A stretch of DNA of 64,000 bases from Apostichopus japonicus (GCF_037975245.1 NC_092582.1:5310001-5374000); one strand, 5' to 3'; positions 14,703 to 27,529 are shown, counted from the first letter of the stretch. Translations and numbers: made by a program. Notes: generated by a model not told the origin, from the sequence alone.

Positions 14703-15044
14703 CATATGCGTAGGAGCCCAATTTGATGGGGTAGGGGGGGGGGGGCTATAACGACTTGCCCGAAAATATAACCAGAATTATTCGCGCGCGTCCATATACA
14801 TGTTAATGTACATATCATATAGGCTTTTACATTAGTAATGGCGAATTAGTCGGGCAAGCTTAGGACTTTATTTTAATTACCAAGGAGATTTTTTTTTAAA
14901 CTACTCATTTCCTTTAGCTAAATCATTACAATTATTTTCTTTCAGTAGGTGCCCAAAAATTTCTCAGCATATTGCCCGAATTTTCACAAAAATATTTGCC
15001 GCCCCCCCCCAAAGCCCCCCCCCCGCCTCCTACGCCTATGGTTG
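14703..15044. mobile_element. hAT-type MITE, family D
   Basis: The left end is CATATGCGTAGGAGCCC and the right end is CCTCCTACGCCTATG plus four bases. GTCAAAGG occurs immediately outside both ends (14695-14702 and 15045-15052), an 8-bp duplication. The interior has poly-G and poly-C blocks and TTGCCCGAA repeats. The short element at 37551-37654 has related ends (GGCGTAGGAGCC and CGCCTATG). Confidence 0.7.
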
Positions 15045-15052
15045 GTCAAAGG

Positions 15053-15983
15053 TCAAATAAGAGCAAATAATCCAGAAAAACAGCAGTACCAAACTGACAA
15101 AATTGCCGAAGCCCTCAAAACCCCGTATGAGGTACCAGACTCACATGCCACATTTGCAGTGTATTCTTCGTAAATGCAAAATTGATGCAAATTTATCTTT
15201 GATGAAAGAAAACAACTAAAGGTTCTTTTGGCTATTCTGAACATGCTGAACCATGACAAGATATAAGTACCATACAGGAAGTACTGATTGTTTCAATGAG
15301 TGTTAAAGACTATTGACATTTATTAACTTTCACAATTTGGTTAGTCTATATAGTGATTACCTCATTGTGGTCATATTTCTATAATTTTGGGATGTGACCA
15401 TGTAACTCCATGGATTGGCTGCTTTATTATTTTGTTATTGTCGTCTGTTCTGGTTCTTGTTTTTGTCTCTCTTCCGTCCCGGTGCCGTCCCGTTCCGTTC
15501 CATGCCCTGTGTGACATGTATTTCCGTTTTGTTAGCAGTCTTTTGAATTACGTTTATGACCTCCCCCCCCCCCACCCCTTTCTAATCTACAGTAAGTTGA
15601 CTTATCCAGTTCGAGTAGTGTTGGTGTGTTGACACATCATGTAACCCACATTGTCATAGATAGCTTTCCAACATTACATGTCAAAACATGTATATATTTT
15701 TGGTTTGATAGAAACACCAACTCAAGATACATGCTAAAAGCAGTTATAGAATTTTATTATTTGAGTAGTTAGCTGTAACGTTATATAAAGCACGTTGTTA
15801 CTTTTTATAGAACTCGAGTCAGTGTTGACTTGTTGTAAATGTTTGCTCTTCTGTTATCAAGTTATTTGTAGAAGTACTCAAACAAACGCTGAAGTGAATG
15901 AACACGCCATGATTGACAGTATGACGTGGTACGGTTAGTCTGTTCTGTGCCCACATTGATTTGTACATTGAGATATTAACATG
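15053..15983. other. Unannotated spacer
   Basis: No supported gene. A short frame ending at 15173 follows the MITE but has no splice or homology support. Confidence 0.45.
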
Positions 15984-16002
15984 TCACACTCTCCTATAAC
16001 AC

Positions 16003-16003
<1 letters not shown>

Positions 16004-16072
<69 letters not shown>

Positions 16073-16077
16073 GTATG

Positions 16078-16130
<53 letters not shown>

Positions 16131-16156
16131 ATATATATATATATAGAGAGAGAGAG
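16004..16156. repeat. (TA)n/(TG)n/(GA)n microsatellite
   Basis: A long TA run with TATG and TGTG interruptions, ending in GAGAGAGAG. Confidence 0.95.
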
Positions 16157-16159
16157 AGT

Positions 16160-16530
16160 AGTGGGATAGAGTATAGGGCCGTAAAATATAGTAGAGTGAT
16201 GAATCGTAAAGCAGGATAGAGTAGGGCCGCAACACATGGAAGAGATGAATCGTAAAGTAGGATACGGAGAAGGACCATAAAACAGAGTAGAGATGAATCG
16301 TAAAACAGGATAGATTAGGGCCGTAACACATAGTAAAGATGAATGGTAAAGCAGGATACGGAGTACAACCGTAACACATAGTAGAGATGAATGGTAAAGC
16401 AGGATACGGAGAAGGACCGTAAAATAGAGTAGAGCTGAATCGTAAAACAGGATAGATTCGGGCCGTAACACATGGTAGAGATGAATGGTAAAGTAGGATA
16501 GACTTAGAACCGTAAACAGAGATGGGTACG
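16160..16530. repeat. ~47-bp minisatellite, about eight units
   Basis: Units of 46-48 bp share GGGCCGTAACACATAGTAGA, then GATGAATCGTAAAGCAGGAT, with graded divergence. The minus-strand open frame of 294 codons across it reads as imperfect Tyr/Phe/Leu-rich repeats generated by the minisatellite plus the adjoining TA run, so I do not call it a gene. Confidence 0.9.
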
Positions 16531-16559
16531 ATCGTAAGAGAAACGCTCTGAAAGGTTTA

Positions 16560-17750
16560 GTATTTTTTACGTTTTCAGAAAATGACTTCTCGTGACCTTC
16601 AATGACCTCATATTTATCAAATATGATCTCATGTATGGCAACGTAACTTACAAGATCCATTGACGAAATATCAGCTAAAATCGAACGAAAATGAAAAATT
16701 ATATGGCAGTCAATCAAGCATGATGGCGAAACGTGACACGATCGCACGATCGCTATAGCCCAGCTGATGCAGCTTTTAGCTGAGCTAAAACCGCAGCACA
16801 TATTGCTCGATGATGTCATAGTTAGACTTGATCAAGTCATCCGAAGATTAGTTTGTGTCTCCTTTAAAATACTTCAGGCGCAATATTAGCACACAAATTC
16901 AACCCGGTGTATTTTGACACACCCGATTAAAACTACCCACAGCCCCCTTCCCCGATTCCTCCCGCGGCATTCGGCACGACTTCCAAGTTATAACCACTCT
17001 CAGCCACTCAGATACTAAACAACTATGTGATCACATATACCTCTCCTTTAACATAATTCATTATTAGCATCGCCTTATGTGACTCAAATTTACCTTAACA
17101 CGAGGTAGGGAGTGGAGTTGGGGTTTGGGAGGGGGTGGGGTGGTGGTCGTGCCAACCAAAATGGCAGTGACCTCAGAATCATCCTAACCACAACCACTAA
17201 CAACGTAAACTATGGCCCTCAGGTCGTTCTAAATAGGTGACAAACTTGAAAGATAAAAATCCCTCATCTCTCCCCTGGCCCGCACCCAGCTCCCAAGACC
17301 CCCCCCCCAATGTACATGGGGTATTATTTCCGAAGTAGTTTCGGGTGCCACTGCTGGTATGTAAGGTAGACGCCAACGACAGGTGAGGGCATACAGCGGT
17401 TTACCTGACTCATGCGGTAAAAGTATATACCGTGGGTGTTGCAACTCAATTTCAACGTGTTTTACATACCATCAAACCATCAAATAGTTATTGTGTCAAT
17501 AGGTGAGCAATGATTGGCGGATGTGTCAAGAATGAGGAAGTAGCTACATATTATTTGCAATATAATAAAGTATAGATATATACAATTACAACAGGAGGGC
17601 AGAGTGAGTAAAAGGAAAAGTCAAGAGTTAAATGGTGCCATATTTTGAACTCGACGTATATACCTAATGAATAAACGTAAACAAATGTGTCAATTGTAAG
17701 TCCTTGATATATTGACCGGGAGCCCAGAAGATTTATTTAGCCAAAAGAGG
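16560..17750. other. Unannotated spacer
   Basis: Short G/C-rich runs (17100-17150, 17290-17310) but no supported gene or element. Confidence 0.45.
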
Positions 17751-17751
17751 G

Positions 17752-20700
17752 GAATGGTTTGATGGGCTGGTTATGTTAGTATATAGTCAATATTCAACAT
17801 TATGTATTGCTGTCGGGTCCCACCCTGTACGAGTGGCCTGAGGAAGGGGGCATTTAGATTTGATTTAGCCGAAGAGAGATAAGGGGACAAAATACCTGGA
17901 TGTCACTCGTATGGGGCTACTTTTAGGTACATTATCAATGACAGCAACTTTCTCCTGTACGGGGTCCCATACAGCAGCCCAAAGGACCCACTAAAATGCA
18001 TTTATTTAGCCGAAGAGAGATAAGGAGATAAAATACCTGGATGTCACTCTTATGGGGCTACTTTTAGTTACATTAGTAATGACAGCATCTATTTCCTGTA
18101 CGAGGTCCCATACAGCAGCCCAAAAGGACCTACGAAAATGCATTTATTTAGCCGAAGAGAGATAAGGGGACAAAATACCTGGATGTCACTCTTATGGGGC
18201 TACTTTTAGTTACATTAGTAATGACAGCAACTATTTCCTGTACGAGGTCCCATACAGCAGCCCAAAAGGACCCACGAAAATGCATTTATTTAGCCGAAGA
18301 GAGATAAGGGGACAAAATACCTGGATGTCACTCGTATGGGGCTACTTTTAGTTACATTATCAATGACAACAACTATTTCCTGTACGAGGTCCCATACAGC
18401 AGCCCAAAAGGACCTACGAAAATGCATTTATTTAGCCGAAGAGAGATAAGGAGACAAAATACCTGGATGTCACTCTTATGGGGCTACTTTTAGTTACATT
18501 AGTAATGACAGCAACTATTTCCTGTACGAGGTCCCATACAGCAGCCCAAAAGGACCCACGAAAATGCATTTATTTAGCCGAAGAGAGATAAGGGGACAAA
18601 ATACCTGGATGTCACTCGTATGGGGCTACTTTTAGTTAGAATATCAATGACAGCAACTTTTTCTTGTACGGGGTCCCAGACAGTATCGTGGTATACTCTT
18701 AGTTATAATATCACCCTCCAAAAGATACTTCCCAAGGTAGAATAAAAGAGCTCCTTTAAGAAAAAAATTAAGAAAATGCAGATATTTTGCTAATATTGTA
18801 CTGTATACGGTATGTTATTTTACTGATGAGTAGCCGGCCCTTCATTTAAAAGTTGACACACGCGAAAAAACCCAGTCTGCTAGTGGAAGAGAAATGCTCA
18901 TAGGCCTAGCGTTGCCCTCTCACCGGCCGTCTGGCATGTCAGTCAAATTATTATTTTATGCCTCTGTTGTACGAAGAGCTGTGCAAAGAGATTCATTGGC
19001 ACCCCTCGTTACATTATTTATCAAGTAGTGTAAACCTCCCATTATACCCGAAATAACTACTCAGACTCCGATCGACATCGAGCGGACCTCACTTTTTTAT
19101 TTACCTATTACGAAGTAACCTAACCCAAAATAAATCAAATTGAACTAGTGGAATAGAATAGGTAATATTATTCTGACTGAATATTAGTAAAAATAAGGTT
19201 GAGCGAAATGACCAACACGGTTGGGCGAAATGACCATGCTGGTTGGGCGAAATGACTATGATGGTTGGGCGAAATGATCATGCTGGTTGGGCGAAATGAC
19301 CAGGCTGGTTGGGCGAAATGACCAGGCTGGTTGGGCGAAATGGCAGTTGGGCGAAATGATTGTTGGGCGAAGTGACTAGAGAGTGGTTTGATGGGCTGGT
19401 TATGTTAGTATATAGTCAATATTCAACATTATGTATTGCTGTCGGGTCCCACCCTGTACGAGTGGCCTGAGGAAGGGGGCATTTAGATTTGATTTAGCCG
19501 AAGAGAGATAAGGAGACAAAATACCTCGTATGGGGCTAATCTTAGTTTTTTCTCCTGTACGGGGTCCCATACAGCAGCCCAAAAGGACCCACGAAAATGC
19601 ATTTATTTAGCCGAAGAGAGATAAGGGGACAAAATACCTGGATGTCACTCTTATGGGGCTACTTTTAGTTACATTAGTAATGACAGCAACTATTTCCTGT
19701 ACGAGGTCCCATACAGCAGCCCAAAAGGACCCACGAAAATGCATTTATTTAGCCGAAGAGAGATAAGGGGACAAAATACCTGGATGTCACTCGTATGGGG
19801 CTACTTTTAGTTAGAATATCAATGACAGCAACTTTTTCTTGTACGGGGTCCCAGACAGTATCGTGGTATACTCTTAGTTATAATATCACCCTCCAAAAGA
19901 TACTTCCCAAAGTAGAATAAAGAGCTCCTTTAAGAAAAAAATTAAGAAAATGCAGATATTTTGCTAATATTGTACTGTATACGGTATGTTATTTTACTGA
20001 TGAGTAGCCGGCCCTTCATTTAAAAGTTGACACACGCGAAAAAACCCAGTCTGCTAGTGGAAGAGAAATGCTCATAGGCCTAGCGTTGCCCTCTCACCGG
20101 CCGTCTGGCATGTCAGTCAAATTATTATTTTATGCCTCTGTTGTACGAAGAGCTGTGCAAAGAGATTCATTGGCACCCCTCGTTACATTATTTATCAAGT
20201 AGTGTAAACCTCCCATTATACCCGAAATAACTACTCAGACTCCGATCGACATCGAGCGGACCTCACTTTTTTATTTACCTATTACGAAGTAACCTAACCC
20301 AAAATAAATCAAATTGAACTAGTGGAATAGAATAGGTAATATTATTCTGACTGAATATTAGTAAAAATAAGGTTGAGCGAAATGACCAACACGGTTGGGC
20401 GAAATGACCATGCTGGTTGGGCGAAATGACTATGATGGTTGGGCGAAATGATCATGCTGGTTGGGCGAAATGACCAGGCTGGTTGGGCGAAATGACCAGG
20501 CTGGTTGGGCGAAATGGCAGTTGGGCGAAATGATTGTTGGGCGAAGTGACTAGAGAGTGGTTTGATGGGCTGGTTATGTTAGTATATAGTCAATATTCAA
20601 CATTATGTATTGCTGTCGGGTCCCACCCTGTACGAGTGGCCTGAGGAAGGGGGCATTTAGATTTGATTTAGCCGAAGAGAGATAAGGAGACAAAATACCT

Positions 20701-21400
20701 CGTATGGGGCTAATCTTAGTTTTTTCTCCTGTACGGGGTCCCATACAGCAGCCCAAAAGGACCCACGAAAATGCATTTATTTAGCCGAAGAGAGATAAGG
20801 GGACAAAATACCTGGATGTCACTCTTATGGGGCTACTTTTAGTTACATTAGTAATGACAGCAACTATTTCCTGTACGAGGTCCCATACAGCAGCCCAAAA
20901 GGACCCACGAAAATGCATTTATTTAGCCGAAGAGAGATAAGGGGACAAAATACCTGGATGTCACTCGTATGGGGCTACTTTTAGTTAGAATATCAATGAC
21001 AGCATCTTTTTCTTGTATCAATGACAGCATCTTTTTCTTGTACGGGGTCCCAGACAGTATCGTGGTATACTCTTAGTTATAATATCACCCTCCAAAAGAT
21101 ACTTCCCAAAGTAGAATAAAGAGCTCCTTTAAGAAAAAAATTAAGAAAATGCAGATATTTTGCTAATATTGTACTGTATACGATATGTTATTTTACTGAT
21201 GAGTAGCCGGCCCTTCATTTAAAAGTTGACACACGCGAAAAAAACCCAGTCTGCTAGTGGAAGAGAAATGCTCATAGGCCTAGCGTTGCCCTCTCACCGG
21301 CCGTCTGGCATGTCAGTCAAATTATTATTTTATGCCTCTGTTGTACAAAGAGCTGTGCAAAGAGATTCATTGGCACCCCTCGTTACATTATATATCAAGT
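17752..21400. repeat. Three-unit higher-order tandem array (1.63 kb, 1.17 kb, truncated)
   Basis: Unit 1 starts about 17752, unit 2 at 19381 and unit 3 at 20555 (GAGTGGTTTGATGGGCTGGT marks units 2 and 3). Each begins with ~142-bp subrepeats containing TTTAGCCGAAGAGAGATAAG, ACCTGGATGTCACTC and GGTCCCATACAGCAGCCC: about six in unit 1, about three in units 2 and 3. Then follows a ~600-bp unique part, and in units 1 and 2 a ~21-bp array (GGTTGGGCGAAATGACCA; 19200-19378 and 20374-20552). Units 2 and 3 look nearly identical by eye, and unit 3 carries a 26-bp internal duplication near 21002-21040, so the array is recent. Confidence 0.9.
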
Positions 21401-21911
21401 ATGTATATAATGTAATGTATGTATATGTAGGAGTATACTGAATCACAATATAAATATTTGTAATGTTTGTATAGCCTACAATTAACATGTTTGTACACAG
21501 TTAACCTGTGAGTAACTCCACGCCTTCGGCTGCACACCAGCCTTGTTGTGCCATCACCACCTCGAACCCCAGCGGCTCACCAAGCCAGAAAACAGCTAAG
21601 CCAAATGCACTTCTGTTCTGCTGGCGTTCGATAAACCAGAGCGAAGGCTGCCCTTAATCTTAACGCAAGCTGTCTCTTTTATATTTACTCAACAAATCTC
21701 AAAAATAAACCAGAACCACTGAAATGGAGAGAACATGTACAGTAATTGATGTAGGTTTGTTATGTGTTTGTGCGAATGGAAATATAGTAACGTCAAGGTA
21801 ATATTAGTTTTAAGCTTCAATATGTCATTTTCCATCCCGTCAAAGAGACCATTTTTGTTTTTACATATTTCTTGTACAAGCTAATAAAAAAACAAAAAAC
21901 CCTTCCTTCCT
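21401..21911. other. Unannotated spacer
   Basis: Contains a non-repetitive C/A-rich stretch (21490-21720) that resembles neither a gene nor a recognised element. Confidence 0.4.
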
Positions 21912-22469
21912 CGGTGTTGTAGTCAAGTATTTTAATCCAAGTACCAAACTCTTGCGAGTACTGGAGGGTTACGAATTCCAATACTGATTTTTAGGTTGCG
22001 AGTACCAGTTTCCAAGTACAGTAGTTTAGAGTTCGAGTATCGTTACGAGTACTGTTCTAATATACAATATCTGGATTAGGTTTTATTTATTTCATATACA
22101 AGCACATGGTAGGGTATGCCTATAATCGATCACGTAATTGTCAATGTAAGCACACGATAGAACATTTGAAGTGATGGGATTGCTGTCCAAACTTTCTATT
22201 GCTCGTCAAATTCAGAATGGTCCAAGTTTCCCAAACTTTTTTTCCTGATTTTGGAAAGACAAAAACGGTAAGCCAGCAATTTCCCGATGTGTACACAGGA
22301 TTGTCAGACCGATAATAAGGTTGTATTAATGCTATACTAGTTGTTCCATATACCTGGTACGTGGTAATTTATTAGGCAACATGCAGTTTGTTTATACAAT
22401 TTATTGTCAGATTGTATATAACAAATTTTCTACCCTTTTTATACCTTACATTATCGATTTATATATTTG

Positions 22470-22562
22470 TATATCATGTTTGTTTGTATTTTACTGTAAA
22501 GCGCATTAGAGCAATTTCTGATTGAATAAGGCGCTATAGAAATTTTGTATAATAATAAATAA
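22470..22562 (+). repeat. Retroelement 3'-tail-like segment
   Basis: TGTAAAGCGCATTAGAGCAA, then AAGGCGCTATAGAAATTTTG and (AAT)n. This arrangement is common at 3' ends of invertebrate SINE/LINE elements. Confidence 0.5.
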
Positions 22563-22633
22563 TAATAATATGATATAATGCTGGAGTAGAGGTACCGCAT
22601 TAGCATGGTATCATTGCAGAATATTATACTATG

Positions 22634-23004
22634 CAAGGGCGTAGGAACCGGGGGGGGGCTGGGGGGGGGGGGGCGCCAGCCCCCCAGTGAAAAATGTGGA
22701 GGGGCGGAAGTATCATTCCGCCCCCCCGCTTCGCAAGTCAGAAAACCCCTTTTTCATTTCCAAATGAGAAAAAAATCTCATTTGTAGCACCAAATTGCAT
22801 CTAAGGCCAGGTGAAAATACAAATTTAATTTTACAAAAGGGAGTGGGTGTTGAAGTGTGCTATATTGCACCAAATTGCATCTGAGGCCACCTGGAAATGC
22901 AAAAAATTCCAAGGGGAGGGGGACACCCCCTCCCCTTAGACCCCTCCCCCAGCCGGCCATCAGTCTTCAGCCCCCCTACTCAAAATTACCTTCCTACGCC
23001 ACTG
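22634..23004 (-). mobile_element. hAT-type MITE, family B, copy 2
   Basis: Reverse copy of 3888-4262, from CAAGGGCGTAGGAACC to CTTCCTACGCCACTG. It is flanked by the exact 8-bp duplication ATACTATG (22626-22633, 23005-23012). Non-coding. Confidence 0.9.
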
Positions 23005-23084
23005 ATACTATGGCAAAACGGTCGAAAATTCTGCGGCTTGCTTCCTGTTGTAACGTCAGTATATCTTTGTGTGTGTTTTATGTC

Positions 23085-23260
23085 GTCCAGCCTTATAGAG
23101 TTGTTGACAATTGCCAAATCAGAATCATGGACGTTAAATATGTATCTATATAAGCCTTGACTGACTTCGGTCAGCTTGCTGCTTTGATAAGCCAATGAGG
23201 CTTCTTCGCGAGTTCCTGCTTGCAGGAGGATCTAAAATACATACAAATACATACATACAT
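23085..23260 (+). repeat. SINE body lacking the tRNA head, with a (CATA)n tail
   Basis: The complement of this segment matches 54896-55035 (AACGTCCATGATTACGAG, TGACCGAAGTCAG, GAGGCTTCTT, AGGAACTCGC). The 3' end is an ACATACAAATACATACATAC tail. The tRNA-like head seen in the other copy is absent here. Confidence 0.6.
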
Positions 23261-23583
23261 GACTAGTATCGAGTACCAAGTACTTGAAATCGAGTACCGC
23301 GAATACGAGTATCTTAGGATCTGAGTACGAGTAGCCTACTGAATTACGTATACTTTTACGTATATACTATTACACTCGTGTACTTAACATCGATTGCCAG
23401 CATCGAGTACTTACAAACCTACCCCGAGTACCAAGTACCTTCCGATTACTATACAGCACTGTATGTCCTTGTTATATCATGATATTTCTTTCTAAAATAT
23501 AAATTCTACACTGCGGTTCTTTCTGAGAGTGCCAACTTATGTCCCTCCCAACATATACCGGTAAGTAATTAGTTCAGCATCCG

Positions 23584-23858
23584 CCCCGGGCGCGTAATTT
23601 TTTTTCCCAGGACGAACGTGGGTTTCAGGTTTTTCTGGAATTTACAAATTCGTTTGAAATCAGGGGTAGGGTTTAGAAAGTGGGTTAGGGATCGAGTTTC
23701 TATGAAAATGAAGGATTGTCGTTCATAATCTGGGGTCAAAACTAGGAAAAAAGATTCACAACATGTTTTTTTGATAAAGCGTCACATGTTTGGAATCCAG
23801 GGATTTGATTGGCCGATGCCCACGTTCGTCCTGGTTAAAAAAAATACGTGCCCCGGGC
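23584..23858. mobile_element. Short inverted-repeat element (TIR about 38 bp)
   Basis: The left end reads GCCCCGGGCGCGTA, poly-T, then CCAGGACGAACGTGGG. The right end is the near-perfect complement (CCCACGTTCGTCCTGG, poly-A, TACGTGCCCCGGGC). The interior is about 190 bp and non-coding. No clear target duplication was found. Confidence 0.6.
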
Positions 23859-24001
23859 CAACACCCCCAAATCTGAACGGTCATCGGCAACCATCACAAA
23901 CCTCACCGTAAAACGCCAAACTCTGTTGAGCCTTATAGCATTATTACTTAACACTCAGCCACGTGTTTGCATTGACTCGGCTTCCGGTCGGGGATTACCG
24001 G

Positions 24002-24034
24002 ATTTAACCTTCTTCTTCTTCTTCTTCTTCTTCA
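24002..24034. repeat. (CTT)n microsatellite
   Basis: About ten CTT/TTC units. Confidence 0.9.
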
Positions 24035-24326
24035 CTCTCCATTGTTCTGAATTTCTTCATAAAGAATGTCTGAGCCGAGTGAAGCTTCTTCATTCGTTAA
24101 ATTTGAACAATTAATGTCAAACTATCAAGTGCAGTATCACCATCACCCAAGGCCTTAGCTACGGGGACATGCCCTCTCCTCCCTTCTCCCCCCCCCAAAA
24201 AAAAAAATCAATTGCTGATATATTTTAAAACATAGGCTACGCTAATAAAACATATATAGTCTGTACTACAAAACGGTTGTGACAATGATAGAAATGACGG
24301 CACCAGTTTCTATGTAAACCCTCCTA

Positions 24327-24695
24327 CAGTGGCGGAGCGTCCATACAGTCAGGGGGGATGCCCCCCCCTGACGGACTCAAATGGACTGCTGGCGCCCTTT
24401 TCAGCTTTTTACAACTTTTTACTTATTCGCGATTATTGACTTTTTTATTGCGCTCTCGTCTACCTATTGACATCTGTCACATTTTTTGGGCGAAGACACC
24501 TATTCATTCTTCGTTTATCTGCAAATTAGCAAGGCCCGAAAAAGGGTCATTTCCGGCGATCTAGGGAGTATCTTTACTCAAAAATTTCGGTACGCTCCGC
24601 ACCAACTCGTGGTAGCGCTCCGCTTAGATAGTGTCGGAAGCGCCCCTACAGACCATTCTCGCCCCCCTTGACCAATACCCCTTGCTCCGCCACTG
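24327..24695. mobile_element. hAT-type MITE, family A, copy 2
   Basis: Same termini and interior as 3225-3613, with exact 8-bp target duplication CCCTCCTA (24319-24326, 24696-24703). Contains the shared core at about 24545-24637. The different target sites prove two independent insertions. Confidence 0.9.
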
Positions 24696-25145
24696 CCCTC
24701 CTATCTAAACAAACCTTTCTGAAAGCTTTCACCTCCACAGGGACGGATATCAGCTAACATTCTTGGTCTCATCCCCTCCCCTCCCCTCTCCCGCCCTCCC
24801 CTCCCCTCCCCCTCCCCAAATGCAAACTCTGGCTACGGGCGTGCCACTATCACCAAGTCTCCAGACCCATGGAAGTATAACTTACTGCAAAATCTTTAGT
24901 GATTTTAAAGTCACGTGGGTACAATTTCAGTACACTCCGCAGCAGCTTATCACGGATCCGCTAGCCAAACTGCAGCATGTAATGCAATTGACATGCACGA
25001 TGTATGAATTGTGATAAACCGCTATATAAAAGTGACTCGATAGGTCTCTAATTGACATTACCAACATGGACGTTAATTGTACTACTCTCCGTCGATATAT
25101 CAATGGCCCGCGGACAGGTATGATCACAGGCGTGGTGCATACTTC

Positions 25146-25361
25146 CAGTACTATGGAACGCGAAAAGGGAAAACTTATTTCGTTGCTAAGTTTAACGTAA
25201 GTTTAGACAACGACGTAAGTTTAAACAACGGAATTTTAGACATCGACGTGAGTTTGAGCAACAGCATGGTAAAACAGCAGCAACAACTTTAGTTTAGGCA
25301 ACAACAAACTTAGATTAGACAACGAAATATGGTTGCCCTTTTCGCGTTCCATACAGTACAG
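25146..25361. mobile_element. Foldback element with short internal repeats, family F
   Basis: The ends are inverted: CAGTACTATGGAACGCGAAA and TTTCGCGTTCCATACAGTAC. The arms carry degenerate ~18-bp units with GTTTAGACAACGACGTAA. The termini resemble those of 44566-45174 (TATGGAA.GC.GAAA.GG), so both belong to one family. Confidence 0.6.
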
Positions 25362-26554
25362 GGTCGTGTTTCCCCTTCCGTCGTGATCATAATCTTTCCG
25401 GCGGTGAAACTAGAAATGTCTCCCAAATCCTGTGCACGCCACTGCATACGTCTATAGGTAATTTGTTTGTTGTTGCTTAAGCGGAAGAAATGCATCTCAT
25501 CCAAAAGTGCTTCCGTTTCCAATGAAACTTAATTACTCTATATTGGTTCAATATTTATTTATATCCAGGACTTGTAAAACCAATTGTTATGTCCGGCTTG
25601 TTGAAGATTGAGGTTCTGTCACAATCTTCAATTGAGGTTATACTGTAGAACAGAGCTGTGGTTATAACACTTACTTGATGTAGTCTCTAGTAGTCAATGA
25701 TACTGTTGTTACACAACAGTGTTGTACCAGGAACTTGCACACATAGTTCCAGGGCTTCTTATTCAGCTTGGTCACTGGAGCATGCAGTCACTTAAGATTG
25801 AGTGAGAGTGCTATGCTGCTAGAGTTAGGGTTAGTGAAAGTCATGTCAATGTCAATGTCAATGTCACTACACGGTTTTAACAGCGAAGGGATATCCTATT
25901 TGTGATACCTTATCTATGCTGCTGGCAACCACAGATGTTTTTTTTTTCCCTTCAGGTTCAATTGGTGAATTAAATGATAAAAAAAATCACCAGTTTCCAT
26001 CCTAAAACATGTAACTGTTCTACATTCGTTGTCTGCTAAAAAGTATAACTGAAACATGTTTTATGAAAACATTTTTTTTGGGGGGGGGGGGTTAAATATA
26101 TTAATATAACACCTTTGGATGACATCATACCAGTTCTACCGATTTTTGACAGCATATTTTACCCGAAACTGACTTTAAATTTTGTAAAATAAATTAAAAG
26201 AAAAATCTTTCAATACGAAGTAATCGAAAGAAACCCAAATAGTTTCGATTTAATCCACCCACCTTCGGGTCCAGTACCCCCCACCCACCAGCTAATTACT
26301 TATAGATCTGAAAACAAAGTTTCGTTAAAGTTGCAATATTTTATACTTTAGTCATCATCAAATAAAGCAAGACGAAAATAGTTCTCAAATATATCAGAAA
26401 CAAGATCGTAATATATAATACAAGATAGTAATATATATTTATATAAGACAAGATAGTAATGATAAAGTTAGAGTGATATAGTCAAGTGTTTCAGTCCATA
26501 GGTTACATCAATAGTATACAGGAAACAATAGCTTACAAAATACAATTGTTTACA
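25362..26554. other. Unannotated spacer
   Basis: Contains a CAATGT hexamer run near 25848-25866 and a poly-G run at 26080. No gene. Confidence 0.45.
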
Positions 26555-26915
26555 AACAAACAAACTTAACATAGGGAAATTCGGTCTTCGTAATAGAGCA
26601 ATACAAATTTGGAATGACCTATCACAAAAAATGAAGTCTATAACTTCAAAACCAACATTCACCAGACATTTGAAAAAAAGTATTTATTAACTCGTACTAG
26701 TATTACATAATCTATTCACGTATCCATCTCAGCATCATTAGGATATTATTACTGTATATTTAAAACTTACGTATATACTGCATTATATATATTTGTACAT
26801 TTTTCTTTTCTTTTCTCCCAGGGAGTCTCCTGCCTTGTTAAGTCTTTTTAAGACTTTATAGGAGACTTTCTTTCCCATTGTACACAATTGGCGATAAAAC
26901 AAATAAATGAATTAA
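26555..26915 (+). mobile_element. 5'-truncated non-LTR retrotransposon (LINE), reverse-transcriptase C-terminus and 3'UTR
   Basis: One frame up to a stop near 26688 reads KLNIGKFGLRNRAIQIWNDL, then SQKMKSITSKPTFTRHLKKS. The pattern of R/G followed by IWN.L...., a short gap, then F...LK is the usual C-terminus of CR1/L2/Jockey-type reverse transcriptase ORFs. A ~200-bp 3' region with an inverted GTCTTTTTAAGAC-like hairpin and an A-rich AAACAAATAAATGAATTAA tail follows. The 5' part is missing, as is normal for dead-on-arrival copies. Confidence 0.7.
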
Positions 26916-27105
26916 CAAAGCTAAGCTAACCAAGTGTTAGTTAAATGACAACCCCCATTCAAGTAATTGGGTAATATGCACGTAATGGACCAATCTAACA
27001 CTAGGCTACATAACATCACTACAACACTATGAATGAACAAGAAACACGTCAACCTTAACAGCACGACGTGATGAGGTATCACATTGTTTCTTTGGTCACT
27101 GTGGT

Positions 27106-27470
27106 CAAGGGCGTAGGAACCGCGGGGGCTGGGGGCGCCAGCCCCCCAGTGCAAAATATGGAGGGGCGGAAGTATCATTCCGCGCCCCCCGCTTCGCAAG
27201 TCAGAAAACCCCTTTTTTCATTTCCAAATGAGAAAATAATCTCATTTGGAGCACCAAATTGCATCTAAGGCCAGGTGAAAATGCAAAATTATATACAAAA
27301 TGGAGTGGGTGGGTTGAAGTGTGCTATATTGCACCAAATTGCATCTGAGGCCACCTGGAAATGCAAAATAAATCCAAAGGGGAGGGGGACACCCCCTCCC
27401 CTTAGACCCCTCCCCCAGGCCGGCCATCAGTCTTCAGCCCCCCACTCAAAAGTACCTTCCTACGCCACTG
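27106..27470 (-). mobile_element. hAT-type MITE, family B, copy 3
   Basis: Reverse copy with ends CAAGGGCGTAGGAACC and CCTTCCTACGCCACTG and exact 8-bp target duplication ACTGTGGT (27098-27105, 27471-27478). Confidence 0.9.
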
Positions 27471-27529
27471 ACTGTGGTCATGTGTTTCTTTGTTTCCATT
27501 CATTGTTTCATATATATGTATATTACATA

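Larger units (their letters stand above)
21912..23461. mobile_element. hAT-like element interrupted by later insertions
   Basis: Both ends match a CAGTGYTGTAG-type hAT terminus: left CGGTGTTGTAGTCAAG and, inverted at the right, CAGTGCTGTATAGTAATC. The subterminal regions are full of GAGTACC/GGTACTC repeats in both halves (21940-22040, 23270-23440). Flanking 8-mers TCCTTCCT and TATGTCCT agree only partly. A family B MITE and a SINE segment are inserted in the middle, so this is the older element. Confidence 0.5.

Noticed and set aside
15935-16819. 294-codon open frame on the minus strand, the longest in the window
   Set aside because: It is generated by the 47-bp minisatellite and the TA tract; composition is low-complexity Tyr/Leu/Phe and there is no domain or splice support.
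19400-19582. Two identical 60-codon frames (also 20574-20756) suggesting a conserved peptide
   Set aside because: Identity is explained by the recent 1174-bp tandem duplication; subrepeat copies elsewhere in the array do not keep the frame.
17752-21400. CRISPR-like array
   Set aside because: Repeats are adjacent long tandem units without unique spacers, and the genome is eukaryotic.
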